Source: Macropodus opercularis (lineage: Eukaryota; Chordata; Actinopteri; Anabantiformes; Osphronemidae). From it: a stretch of 64,000 bases of DNA. Under the pieces are notes generated by a model that had not been told where the DNA came from, did not search any database, and saw nothing but the letters and a program-made list of their open reading frames with translations. The DNA is taken from assembly GCA_030770545.1 (NCBI GenBank), contig CM061090.1:17084501-17148500 (forward strand), written 5' to 3'. Positions 47,931-60,480 of the stretch are shown in pieces (positions within the stretch are counted from its first letter, which is position 1; every line of letters starts with the position of its first letter). The translations under genes were made by a program, and so were the position numbers.

Positions 47931-50240
47931 AGCCTCGGCCAATCAGCGAACACCCTGAGTCTACCCCGGAAATACACTATTAGCTAATTGATTTACTGCA
48001 GGTGTACTTCGAGGGGCTCTCCAAAGACCGCCACGGCGCGCTTGCTCCCCTCCGTCACGTGATCTACGTCCTTGCTCGTCGTAGCGGTCCTTAGAGAGTC
48101 ACCGCCTCCCTGACCTAAGCGCGTCGGCTGAAGGCGAATGTCAACGCAGCAGAAAAACAAAAGACATGCTCCTCAAAGCTGCGTCCGTGTGCCACCAGCG
48201 CTCCTTCAGTTGTTTTGTGGAAGAAAGCAGCAAAATTAGACATTGGAGTTTAATTTAATCATAATTGGCTGAGACTGGTAATTGGCGTATGACTTTAGGC
48301 TATAAATGTCCATTACAGCTTCTAGTTTATGTTTCAGACTTTTGTTACTACCGCTCCTACATGTATATAGTCCTATAATTGAAATGGATAGGTAGAAATG
48401 AATCGTAGGTACAAACGTTGTTTAGAAAGTGTAATCAAAAATAATATTATCAGCATTAAATCTCAGAAATAGCTTGTATCCCTCTGAAATCAGAACTTGG
48501 AAAATATCATCCAGCAACTCCCAAGTGCAACACACAGTCTCCAGTATAGGTTTCGTAGCATGACTCCAATTGGAATAAATTTGATATAATATTTACATTC
48601 ACATTGAAGTAGTCATCCATCAAAACGCTGACCGCTTTAAATCACATTCGTGCGTGTCCATATTTTACATGAATAATCTAAATAAAATTCAAGTTTTGAT
48701 GTGATCCGATTAAAATCCAGTTTTGCTTACATCGCTATCTTTTCAGCCACAAATGTGCGATTCTACATATACAAACGGCGTCCTTAGGACATTATTTCCA
48801 ACATGCAAACGTGTCAGCTACTTTAGACGCGTTTAAATAACCGACTACTCTGCGGATCCCACTCTAACCAGGCCTATATTTCTACACACTAGAGCAATAA
48901 CAGCGTCCGTCCACGTCTGAAACCTTGTGAGGTCTGGATTGAGCACATGTGAGGAGATCGCCTACTTATCTTTTCGTGTAAGTCTGCGATAAGCCAAATC
49001 ACCGCAATTCAGAGTTGAAAATCAGCCGTCAGTGGAAACAGGAATGCACCACGGCGACTTTGCTGTCGCGTTCACATGCAATAAGATGAGACTACAGCGG
49101 ATGCACGAACTGCGTTACTCACTGTCCTCAGCGAATTGACACAGGCTGAAATATCGATCTGAAATGTTTCAGGTGAATGGAGCAAATGTGTAAAAATATC
49201 TTACCGTCTCTATAAATGAAAGTTATGGACGTCCTTAGGCAAACAATCTCAGAATGAAACACCTGGCCAATAGCTTGTAAAATGACGAATTCCGCTCTCT
49301 TAGTTCAAACTTGGAAACATAAAAGCCAACACAAACAAGATAAAATGAGGAAATGAAATATTTATTAAATCAAAACACAGAAATGATTTCCTTTCAGCAA
49401 ATGCATGAAACAAAAGGGAAAAAAGAACAGAAGAAATAAAAGGAATCAAATAATTAAAAAAGCCGGCTTCTGCCTGTCTCGCTCTTTACAGGTGCGCCAC
49501 ACAAATACGCGACATCACTGAGTGAAAACCAATGCAAGGAGGAGGTTGTCTTTAAAAGGAAGATAGTCCTGCCGGCAAATTTATAGGGCCGTATCACAGC
49601 ATGCCTATACCTCTCCGCTCTCTCCGTTTCATCCATTCAACCTACACATGAACACGCATTGAACGCGGAAGTATACCCAGAGTGGCTCCATCCACCTCTT
49701 ATGCACACACAGCTCTTCAACGCTATTGGCTCTAATACGGTCCTCGTTGGGCTCAGCCGTCTTACCAAAGCACACTGTGCCATTCGTCCTCTTCCCAGTC
49801 ACTCAAAGCGATCAAGCATTTTTCCTAAATATGGCATTTGAAGTCAAACGTCGCCTCGCCGAGACACGCACAGTGCAGCAGGCGGGAATAACACACTGGC
49901 TTTGAGTATTTTGTGTTTTTTTTTTCCTCCTCACATATGTGTCTCCTCGTGTGTTTTACACCACAGTCACCGTCCTCAGAATAGGGACAACTGACCACGT
50001 CAATGTCATTTTAGCTTTCACGTGTGCAAGGGCGCGCCTTAAAAAAAAAAAAATATATATGTATATATATATATATTATTTCACATTTACCTTAACTCAA
50101 CTCCAAAACATGTTCCCCCTCCCTGTCTGCGCTCCCATGTCATCACTTGTCGCAATAAGCCAAGAAATAATTTGAAATCTGCACCTGATTTTTTTTTTCC
50201 TGTTGTGTCGGTGCAGAAAGCTGAACCTCGTGCTGCAGGT

Positions 50241-50261
50241 TTCAGCACCACGGACAGCGCA
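50241..50261 (+). promoter_or_regulatory. RE1/NRSE (REST-binding) site
   Basis: The sequence has the left half TTCAGCACC, a two-base spacer AC, and the right half GGACAGCGC followed by A. This matches the 21-base REST/NRSF consensus at every informative position, differing only at the final base. REST silences neuronal genes outside neurons through coREST and SIN3 complexes. It lies about 2.4 kb upstream of the elavl2 first exon, and elavl2 is a neuronal gene. A match this complete is unlikely by chance in 64 kb. Confidence 0.88.
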
Positions 50262-50646
50262 GTTCTCCAGTACAGTGGCTGTGCAGCAGCCTACGTGCTT
50301 CCCACTGTCTGCCTCAGAGACTTACAGTCAATGGTCAGCCCTCAGCACTCGACCTACAGGCTGGGAACAAAGGTGGGCGGTAATTTTGGCTCCCTTGACA
50401 TATTTTAAACAACAGAGAACGCGTCCTCTAAGCGTTTCTTGCATTTCAGCAGCGTGAGCACGATGCACAGTGACGAAGCGCACTTTGCAGCAGGGGTGGT
50501 AGCAGACTTATCCCATGCCCATCTTTTGTCGACTTTCGGAGGGTGGAGCAACAGATAGGCTCGCTTGGCTATATGGGAGAGGGCGATCGATGCTTTCAGC
50601 AGGGAAGAGTGGTTCAGACACATAAACCTGGAATAGCACAGGCCAA

Positions 50647-50910
<264 letters not shown>

Positions 50911-53243
50911 CACATCCGGCCCCATTTTAAATGATGTCCAATTATTGTGAAACCTCAAGTGATGCTGGGCTACTGAAATCCCAATTCATGGCCTAATGAG
51001 GAAAAAGCACAGAACTCCATGATCTCTAAGGAAGTTAAAATTGAAATAAAAAAGCGGAACATTAGCATACAACAGATAAATCCCTTTGGGTATGGAATAA
51101 TATTATATTCCATATTCTCTAATCTAAACTACAAAGTGTGCTACATAAATGTTTCTATTAGCTCCAGGTAACTTTAGTGAATTCACGTGTTGGGTTGGAT
51201 TATTGTCTGGCAATTCACATACAGTAGAAATGGATGGAAAACTTCTGACCCTATAACAAATAATGCCCCATCTTGCAAGAAAGTTGCTATTGTACATGTT
51301 TTCAAATAGAACATTATAGAAAAATAGTTGGAAGTTCTAACAGCAGCCCCTCTTTTACATAAACAAGATGTAGTATTACCTATGGGTCTGCTAAGATTAT
51401 GTGTAAAGAGTGTGTTCAAAAACGTTGTTGGCTTAGTCCAGTGTGTTCAGCAGGAAGAAGCCCTGCAAACTGACAACTCTGACACAGCTGGAAAACATGA
51501 CAGCCTGGCCGCTTTATGTAAAGGATAAAAACGTCAATTGGCCTAATTATTATCTTCCCCGATGTCCATGGAAAGATGTGACACGTGTGTCTTTGAACAT
51601 ACATATGATAGAAAGGCCTACTCCTATGGTTTCTGGCAAAGTGAAGTGAAGTTATTCATGCTCACAAAAATATCAATTACATCATTAGCATTTAGATAGC
51701 ATTTAAGAACTGTTACAGTGACACAGAACAGGGACCTATTGACCCTATGTTTAACAGCAAATGGTGAAAGTGTGTCTTAAAAGAATGTCAGATAGACTTA
51801 CTCTGTAGGTAGATTATATTTTAAAGATCAGAAACAAGGAAGGTCATTGATGAATCAGGGAAATATAAGAAGCTACATTGCTTCTGATTTGTTCCTATTA
51901 ATAGGGGAGGACAGAAAGTGTGTGGAAGCAGCAAATTAACACCTAATAGAGGAGCTGCATAGTGAAGCCGGGTCTCCTCTTAAAGTCTGACTTACATGAA
52001 GCTAAATACCCAGCGACATTATCAGAGTAGCTGTCAGTATTTTCAGCTTTGAGGCTGAACACACAGACACACACAAACTCTCTGATTACTAGAGTATTAA
52101 ATATTATTCTACTCAGGAGGTTGCACTGCATGGCATCCAAGGCAACAATCATTAGAAAATCCTACCCGACTCCTGTAGCTCTGGTCCAACACCATCCTGT
52201 CACAGCCTCACAGCGTGCTCCTGGCCAGCTACACCATGCCCAACCCAGAGCAGCAGGAAAACAACCATCTTGATTCCAGCCAGGAGACAAAGAAAGACAG
52301 CAATGTGGCAATATTTAACTCTGCTGGTTAGAATACACGTCTGGGGTGCGTCAGTAAACATTAACTGGGAGCACAGAAAACATTTTTGCAAGCAGAAATC
52401 AACATATGAATATGGTGCACATGAATCAAATGAAAAGATTCAGAAAGCCTAAATACTCCTACAGCAATGAACCGGCTGACAAGCAGCAGTTCTCAGCGTT
52501 CCTCTTCTTCTTCTCCTTCCTCTTCCTGTGAAGTTTGCCAGGTTAGCACATTGCTACTCCTCCTGCCAGACACAGTCGCAGCTTTTAGCTTGTTTCATTT
52601 CTCCACACCGTCTCACTAATACCGACAACAGCCTTTGTGGATTTTTGGTGTGTTGTTATTTTGTGGTTTGTTTTGGCAGGTAAACCATTTCTTCTTCTCA
52701 TGAACCAAACTTCCTGCTCTAACCTGGACACTGATGGTGTGGTAGCTTCCTGCATACGCCGTGATTGGCTGTCTGACGGGTGTGGCCTTAAAGGGATAGC
52801 TTCAAAATCATCGTCGTTTACCTTTATCTTAAATTAACAAGCTAATGTTTTAGTAATTAATTATCTTTCTTCTTTAATGTTGAAGACACATAAAAATCCA
52901 TTAAAGAAAGGATATTTTAGTTACATATGAGAGCCATGGTCATCTTGATGCTGCACATGCTGTACTTGGGCTAAAAGGTGGCTAACAGGCTCACCAGGGA
53001 CTCTTTGCTGTAAAGCAGTGTTACTGTAATGGAGAGAATGTGCTTGCATGCACATCTAATATGACTGGGCATCAGTTATCCATCTAGATTTCAGGGCCAC
53101 AAATACAAACAAATGTGTACTGTGTGGAGTACAGCCCCTCAGAGGGAGTGCAGGTCAATGCCAGGGTCATTAATCTAATCCATCTTCTTAATGTAGAGGG
53201 TCTCAACCCGTTTGGGTAACTTGATTCAGGTTGACTGTGAAGC

Positions 53244-53258
53244 ACTGTAGGGGGCGCT
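53244..53258 (+). promoter_or_regulatory. CTCF-like site
   Basis: CACTGTAGGGGGCGCT contains the strong CTCF core AGGGGGCGC, but the 5' part (CACTGT in place of CCACYA) departs from consensus. AGGGGGCGCT words also occur in fish repeats, so it may belong to an old element. Confidence 0.3.
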
Positions 53259-53376
53259 CTCTTCCTCTGGTACTGTGCAGATAATCCAGATTACAATACA
53301 ATGGCTGCAGTAGGAAAATAAAGTCAAACACACACACAGATGTGGAAATGAATTCTGATAATAATTATATGGAATG

Positions 53377-53397
53377 ACATTTACATTTACATTTACT
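53377..53397. repeat. Short (ACATTT)n repeat
   Basis: Three copies of a hexamer ACATTT in tandem, followed by ACTTGC. A minor simple repeat. Confidence 0.8.
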
Positions 53398-54950
53398 TGC
53401 ATGGCCTTATTTAAATCTAAATTACTGTAATGATACATCTTTTCTGAGGGAAAGGGTTACATTTTTATACAAAACATCACATTTTGATGTAAAAGAACCT
53501 GATGAATCGAAACTGCAGCTTGCAATTATTGAGGTGAATACAAATGAATCAGAAAAAAACTCCGACAAGGTGGTAAAATGCATTACAAATGTACAAACTA
53601 CAAGTCAGTCCCCTCCTCTTCTCATGGATAATTTATATGACAGATGTCTGTAGGATGGAGCCAAGTGTCTTAACATTTAACAGTAACATAACATTTTGTA
53701 GGTAGGTAGCAGAAGGTAAGTGCGGGTGTCCGTTCTGAAGGCGTTAGGTTCGAGGTACCGGGGCAAAAGCGTCTTATTTAAAGGTCCTGGCTTCAGGAGG
53801 AAATATGGTGCCAGATACAAGACGCAACTGGGCTTCAAAGTGGCTCCAGACGCCACGCCCCGCTACTGCACATCCATTTTACCCATCATGCATAGTCCTA
53901 GCTTCTGCTAATAAACACTAAGGGTGGGTACGTTTGACCTCCTTGAACACTTACTGGCGACCGTGCAGTGGAGCATTTTAATCACACTCAGGTGTTCTGG
54001 CTCTACAATAGATCCTAGTAAAGGGACTTAGATGTCAATAGCGGTTCCCATGAGGCATTAATGTTTCCTGTGCTGGAGCCTCTCGTGTGACAATGATCTC
54101 AGCGTTGCATAGAGGTGATTATTATCGCTCCCTGCTGGGACTGGACAGCATCATGTTAAGATGAGCTTCTAGAAACAGTGCAAATGAGGATGGCTTTAAA
54201 ACTGCTGTATAAGAGCTTTGAGTGTGTTTTTGTTTTCCTTTGCACTCAGGGTATACCATGAAAACAGAATATCATACTCATCGTACTTTTTTATCCCTGC
54301 GACTTCATGACTTGGCATCAGACAAACAAATTTCACTGACTGAACTGTTGTCAGCTGTAAAGAAAACCAAGATTTTTAAGTGATATAATAACTAGCCAAA
54401 TAGAAGACAAAACAGGTTATTTACTCTATTTACACAAATAGAAACAAACCAGGATGGCTCAGGTTGCCTAAAAGCCTAAACCAACATTAACTGTGCAACT
54501 CCCAATGAACATCAACACGAACCTCTAGAAGGAAACAACATCCTCATTCTCCAAATCTGCTTCCTTGGGCGAGGCCTTGTGACGGCACCTGTTGAAATTC
54601 AAGCCAGTGTAAAGCTACGGTTACTGACAGGTTTCTTGCCAGTCAAGGTCAAGGACTGCTGGAGCACACATACTGTATCTCAATAGCAGCATTCAATACT
54701 TAAGAACGAGGAAAAATGAGCTTCCGTTGTTGCTGCTACCTTTTTCTACTTCTGACGTCTCAGATACCAAAGTGTCACTGTCAGGCTTTTGATACTTCAT
54801 ATGCAAGCAGTGATGTAATGCATGAAAAGAACCAACAGAACATTAAATCTCAAGCCCTGAAGAACAAGATCCCTTAATGTCGTTGCCATACAGACGCTAA
54901 TGTTTTGCTGTCATGTCACCTGCATTAATCCAGAAGAAATAAAAGCCTTT

Positions 54951-54964
54951 GGGGGGGGGGGGGG
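54951..54964. repeat. Poly-G tract
   Basis: Fourteen consecutive G, another of the G/C homopolymers scattered over the window (4467, 23559, 32181, 35023 and 63288 are others). Confidence 0.9.
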
Positions 54965-55821
54965 TTTATGCGTGTGCATGATGTCATTGATCGGAGCCCA
55001 TCCAGCACGACTCCTGCTGGGAAGCTGGTGCTGCCACTGAGACGGTCAGAGTTGTGTAATGCAACACCGGGTGATGTCACTGTAGGGGCACAGGGACCTT
55101 GAACATATTAGCACATGGTTCTGAGACAAATGAACTTTATTGAAAATCAATTCATTTGTGTCTTTATTCTGTTACCCGCTACAGTATATGATGATAAATG
55201 CCAAACCAGGAGTGGATATTAAACTTTCTTAATTGACAGGGGATTTATTTACAGCTCAATATCAGATCAAACACGTAAGGGAAAAAACGAGCAAAGGATT
55301 TAAAATCTAATGTCTACAGTAGTGACTGACAGCCAAGAGCAACTAAAGAAATCTGTGATGGTCAGAACAAAACAATGAAGCAGCAGTTTTCCTTTGGCAA
55401 TTATCGTGGCCAATCTGTACATGCAGCCTATGAATTATTCTGATGAAAGAAACTTTTTTTTCTACTAGCTTTCAGACAAATCAAATCAAAGGCAGTCACT
55501 TTGGCTATTGAACATAAAAAGAAGCACTTTTATTGAAATGCTGCGCCAGCGTGAAAAAAAAAAAAAAAACAACCTTAAAGCAACAAAAACCAAAGAAAAC
55601 TTGAAAACTATTTCTTTTTTCTCGACCCTTAGGGAGATGCTGCTCGCGGTAGGACAGCGCGAGGTTTCGAATCTCTGAGAAAATAGGCCATGAAATCTCA
55701 ATTAGAGGTGTCAAGATCCTGGGATATTTTAATGCTTGTCTCTAGGAGACACTGAGTAGCGCTTGACCACTGTGTTCCTCATGCTCTCTCTGAAATAGCC
55801 TGGTCTAAGTAGTCTTGATTG

Positions 55822-55842
55822 GAGAGCAGCATGGACAGCATG
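55822..55842 (+). promoter_or_regulatory. Weak RE1-like motif
   Basis: GAGAGCAGC followed by ATGGACAGC keeps the right half and spacer of the REST consensus and AGCA plus the last C of the left half, but loses the opening TTC and one C. Much weaker than the site at 50241, and possibly chance. Confidence 0.2.
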
Positions 55843-56214
55843 GGCCCATCCCTTGCGGTAGAGGTGGTGGGCTGGAGCAGGTGCCGAGGAGACGATGATC
55901 GATTTGGTTGTCCACAGATAAAATAAGAAATCAAGGGGCTTTATTTCCCTGGCAAGTCTTCACAGAGTCCAGGAGATTAGAAAGTGAATTTCCCAGAAAA
56001 CAAACAAAGGGCATCATTAAACAGCAGCTTCAGACTGCTCACACGTTGTCTCTTAAGTGCAATTTGATCTTTGGCTCTTTTAAATCCAAATGTCTGAGAA
56101 GTGGAGGGGGTTCCGGAGGACTTGTTTGATTGAGAGCCAAACGTCTCTGCCTTCAGCCTCCTCTGACACGTCTTTACGCTAGAAATGTACTGACTAGACC
56201 CTTTCATTAGCTGC

Positions 56215-56345
56215 AGTTTCTTCTCTGTCTCCAGTATTTATTCAGTTTCCTGTACAGCAGGCTCATTATAAGAACAGGAACACTTTGTGTCTTAATTAAT
56301 GACATAATGACTCAAGCTCGGGTTGGTTCGTCGGAAGCATCGGGA
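56215..56345. promoter_or_regulatory. Candidate conserved non-coding element
   Basis: It contains AGTATTTATTCAG, CTCATTATAAGAACAGG and a palindrome-like CTTAATTAATGACATAATGAC with paired TAAT cores. Repeat-free and without coding frames. Inference from texture. Confidence 0.3.
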
Positions 56346-58494
56346 GCAGTGCACTCACCAACGCAGACACGCGGGTCAAACTGCGACCAGTGGAAAGTTC
56401 GACCATGAGATAATTCATTTCAGATCAGCGCATTTCGTTGAGCTCCTTAAACATTCCGCTTTCATCAACAGCGCAATTTCCTAAATGTCTCCTTTCTTGC
56501 CACTGCCAACAAAAACACAATCTGAGGGTTTTGTTTTTTTAAAAGTTGCCCTGCTACACAGAGCGTCGTGCACAGTGAGTCTTTGTATCATTTCATGCAC
56601 TAATCAATTACAGTACGAAAAATCAATCCAGGAAAATGAGGGACACATAAGAACACAAAGGCGGTTTTATTTGGATTTTACTTGGCCGTAAAAGCATAAA
56701 ACCCCCCATTGTACATGCAAGTACACTGGGGACTAGTAGTGGTTATTGCCAACCAGAATCTATTTCCACTTTCACCTGCTATTGTTGCGGCGTTTTGACA
56801 CTTTTGATGTGAAAGGCCTGTTCTGCACCTCTAAAATGTCAGCTTCAACAAAACAAGCAAATAAAAATAAAACTCCATTGTATGTTTTTAATACACGCTA
56901 AAAGGTACAATTGCCCAAATAGACTCAACAAATAATCTACGTAACACACGTCTGAGGTGCTTCACACCTTTTCAACTCTAATTCAGGAGGGAATATTATA
57001 CTTCACACGGTTGGGCTTCGTGGCGACATTTAAGGTCAAGACTCGCCCCAGTGCACAGATATAGATGTAAAAACACACAAAAACTCGCAATGTAGTTGCC
57101 CTTGACGAAGAAGTAATGTGGTCATTAGTTTGAGTTTCTAAAGGCCTCTTGTTATACCTCAAGGTGCTTCTGGCCTTGAATTTTAAAAGTGCCACATAAT
57201 TGCAATTTATTATGCATTAGTCAAATCAAGACCGGACTGAAGATGAGGCACCAACATTTTCCACAAATTAAAGAAAGGATTTCCTTAGGAGATGAGGAGC
57301 GAGGGATAAATGTTATACATTCAGGTCAAACAAACAACTGATGGGATGATTAATTATTCAGGCGTGGCAGTTTGCCGAGATAATGACTTCTTCACCCTAA
57401 TGAATTTAACTAAGGAGAAACACGCGGGATCCTATTTTGAGTCACCCTCTCTGGTATGATTCGTCTCTGCTGTGTCACACTACAGTTAATTGCATCCACC
57501 AAACGAAATGTTTGTACAAATTAGCCTGCCCAGGTTTACTAGGGAAATGAATTGAGCATGTACCTCATTCATTATTGCAAAAGGGATTTATTGGGGTGTG
57601 ACTAGAAACACATCCATGGAGGACAAGGACGACTTTAGGTAGTTCGCTACTTGCATATTTTAATCCAAGTTGTAGAGGTGACATGAAGGCTGCATGCCCA
57701 CAAATATAAAGCGGACGTGTCAATGCAGCGCAAACAGCAGAAACGACATGAATACGTCCAGGTCCAAGCAAACATAACCAAAGATCAGTCATTTTTTTTA
57801 CATTTCTAATAATTCAGCTTTCGAGAGAAGATCTTTTCAACATTATACTGTGGAATTTAATGAGCACTGAGAATGACAGGCTTTAAAAATGAAACCAATA
57901 CTGTTTATCTAATTTTTAGGTATTACAGTGGCCTCTAAAGAACACCATTCGCCACGAGCCTTAGGCAATCGTGGGCTGAAAATCATGGCTTGTCAGAGGA
58001 GAGAAGTCCATGAGCGAGTTGATGGGCTGCAGTGAGTTCAGACATGTCTGTAATAACATCAGGACAGTACACCGTCGGAAATGTAACACAGCAGAGATTA
58101 CAGCTCCAATTTTGAAAGGATGACTTCACAAGTCGGAGGGTTTGTTGGTGAGTCTTATGGCGATGGACGAAACCATGTTACGATGACAGTAGGACTGGAT
58201 CCGCAGTTATTACGCTAAAGGTCGCTCCTCAGAGCCGTGGGCGCCTCTGGATGTTTGGCTTCGTGTCCACTTGTGGTCACATCGGTGGTTTCACGTGGTT
58301 ACAAGTATTATTCCCAAACCACAGATGTACGAAATTTATCAATTATAAACAACTTCATCCCCAAACGCCATCGAATGACCGAAGCAACACTATCAGAGGC
58401 TGGATTTCGGAGCAGAGAAATGCTAAGGTACGCAAAGTTACACACTCACAGAACACGTGCCAGCATGCAGAGAATTAGCACCAAGCACAAACTG

Positions 58495-58525
58495 CAAATA
58501 CTGTTTGCTTTGCAAACAGTATTTG
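58495..58525. repeat. Perfect 14-bp inverted repeat with 3-base loop
   Basis: The left arm CAAATACTGTTTGC (58495-58508) is the exact reverse complement of the right arm GCAAACAGTATTTG (58512-58525), separated by TTT. The pairing stops at the next bases on both sides. It is too short for a microRNA precursor. It may be a fold-back mutation product, the centre of an old palindromic element or a protein-binding palindrome. Confidence 0.9.
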
Positions 58526-60029
58526 GGTTTTGGACACAATGCATATTTTGACACTGTTATAATTTATCCAGCAGGTAATATGGACGTTGGTACAGACATT
58601 TCCCTAAATAACAAAAAGGTCAACCTTATTGTAGTGCTACAAGAAAAGTCAGGGGATTGCCAATGTCATTAAAATATAGGAAATATGAGCCTGCCTGTTC
58701 TCACTGGTCACGTGAAAAATGCTGACGCACTGCGTTACCAAGGTCATTAGTGTTATTCCAGTAGGGACTGTTCTCCTTTGGTGGTTGAAATGCTTCAGTG
58801 AGGACTGATGTGATGGACCTAACCACCGAAGCTGCCATTCCTGGAGCCGCGTTTCAGCGAATAACACGCAACATGGCTTTGTGTAGAGCTCGGTGAGTCA
58901 GGCCTATTCCTGCGTCAGTCAGAATGTGTAAGGAGGAGACAAAAATCTATTTCGATTTCATTCTCAAAATGAAACATCCAGGTGAGGGGACAATCTCGAC
59001 CACCACCGATCGTACGGGTCTGCGTGTGATTACGAGGAGCTCAATTAACACAGGCCCAGGAGGCAGTTCAATCACCGACACAAACATTCCCCCAACATAG
59101 CTTACGTGACCTGCAACCGATGGTCTGTCTTAGCTCTATTGATTGAGCTCAACCGGTTGAGTATGGTGAGACTCGCAGACATCCATCTGAAGCCCAGGTG
59201 AGTGGAGCCTGGAAAGAAAGATGGGGATGTGCTAGCGGTGGGGCTGTTGTCATTTCCAGTTTCTCTTCAGGGTTTAGAAAAAAGAGAAACAGGTTTTTGT
59301 TAACCAGCTATACCAGTCATGATGAATCCAACACAGGCCTCAAAATACAGTCTCTTCTCTAGCTACACCACATGCTATTGCAGTGTTAAATACACATATG
59401 ATACTCTGCAGAGACTGGCATCGCAAATCGGTTTTCATAAAACCCTTCTCTCGCTGATCACACGTGGGTCCCGTCACTTACTCCCTTTCCATTTCCAACC
59501 GCTGCGATCTGGGATCTGGGAATTTTACAGCAAAGATGTCTCATTTAAAATGGAAGCATAATTGAAACTGCGATCATTGCGCTCTCAGATACGGCGCCGG
59601 TTCCCCTGACACAGGCATATCAGAAGCATCCTATGTTTCAAAGGTGGCTTTCATGTGACTTCACGAGAACATGGCTAATACAGTGCGCTTAGGCAGATCA
59701 CAATGGGCATAATCCCGTGTTTGGAAGACTACCTCCCAGTGGCGCACAAATGATAAAGACCCCCCCCCCGTTTCAACAGACGCCGTGCTGCAGTTGCTCT
59801 GTTTTGTTGTGACTGAGACTGGGATTGAACGGTAAAAATGTGGCAACCACATAAAAATAACCGTCTTCCTATTTACCTGAGCTTGTACAGTGTGCAGTGC
59901 ATCATACGGGGGCAAAAGCAGAGAGAATGAGCAGAAGCAGGAAAAGCGACAGACAGAGTGTTGACAGTGAGTTGGTTTTAGTTTTAGTAAGAGTCACTCG
60001 ATATCAAAAACTTTACTAAAAGTTAATAC

Positions 60030-60480
60030 TTTTGCTCCCTGCTAATGGCTGATGCGATTCTTATGTACTATAATTAATGTTTTATTCTTTGTTGCCATTG
60101 GTAACATGTTGCCGCCCAATTAAGGGAATCTTTTTAAGCTTTGCCTCACAAAATGCCATTTAGAGCTGCCTGGTACATTGCTCGCACTTCACGCAGCCAC
60201 TGCCCTCCTGGGAAGAGAAGACAGCCATTTTTGAGCAAATCAAAATCAATAGCTATCTAAAAGGGGGTGAATTTCATGACATTAATCTCCTGGATCCACC
60301 AGTGATTTGCACTGTAATTAATCAATGCTTTAAAGTGGAGGAATTTGGCAATTAATCTTTAATTCTCTAATGGAACATACACACAGAGGCAAAAAGCAGC
60401 TAACAGCAGGGCTACGTTACGCCGGCTCAGAACTTATTCAATACAAGTCTAATGAGGTCTATTATGAGTCAGATGTGGTC
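60030..60480. promoter_or_regulatory. Candidate conserved non-coding element (strong texture)
   Basis: A long repeat-free block dense in homeodomain and SOX-like words: CTATAATTAATG, TTTGTTGCCATTGG, CCCAATTAAGGG, ACTGTAATTAATCAATGC, GGCAATTAATC and TCTAATGG. No open frame. It is the most enhancer-like island in the right flank by eye. Inference only. Confidence 0.35.

Larger units (their letters stand above)
47280..48135. promoter_or_regulatory. elavl2: CpG-rich elavl2 promoter region
   Basis: CpG dinucleotides are dense here, in contrast to the AT-rich flanks. The region surrounds the first exon and contains a GGGCGGCGGCGGG GC-box block at 47900-47912, an inverted CCAAT box at 47939-47943 (plus-strand GGCCAATCAGCG, so ATTGGCC in gene sense), and an E-box CACGTG at 48056-48061. 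No TATA box is evident. This composition is typical of CpG-island promoters. Confidence 0.75.

Noticed and set aside
53720..53911. GGTTCGAGG word resembling a Pol III B box, with a 63-codon frame and an AATAAA-like end
   Set aside because: The B-box fit is imperfect and there is no A box or poly-A tail. The frame shows no recognised protein, so neither a SINE nor a retrogene can be supported.
58495..58525. MicroRNA precursor
   Set aside because: The perfect hairpin is only 31 bases with a 3-base loop. A microRNA precursor needs about 60 or more bases of imperfect stem.
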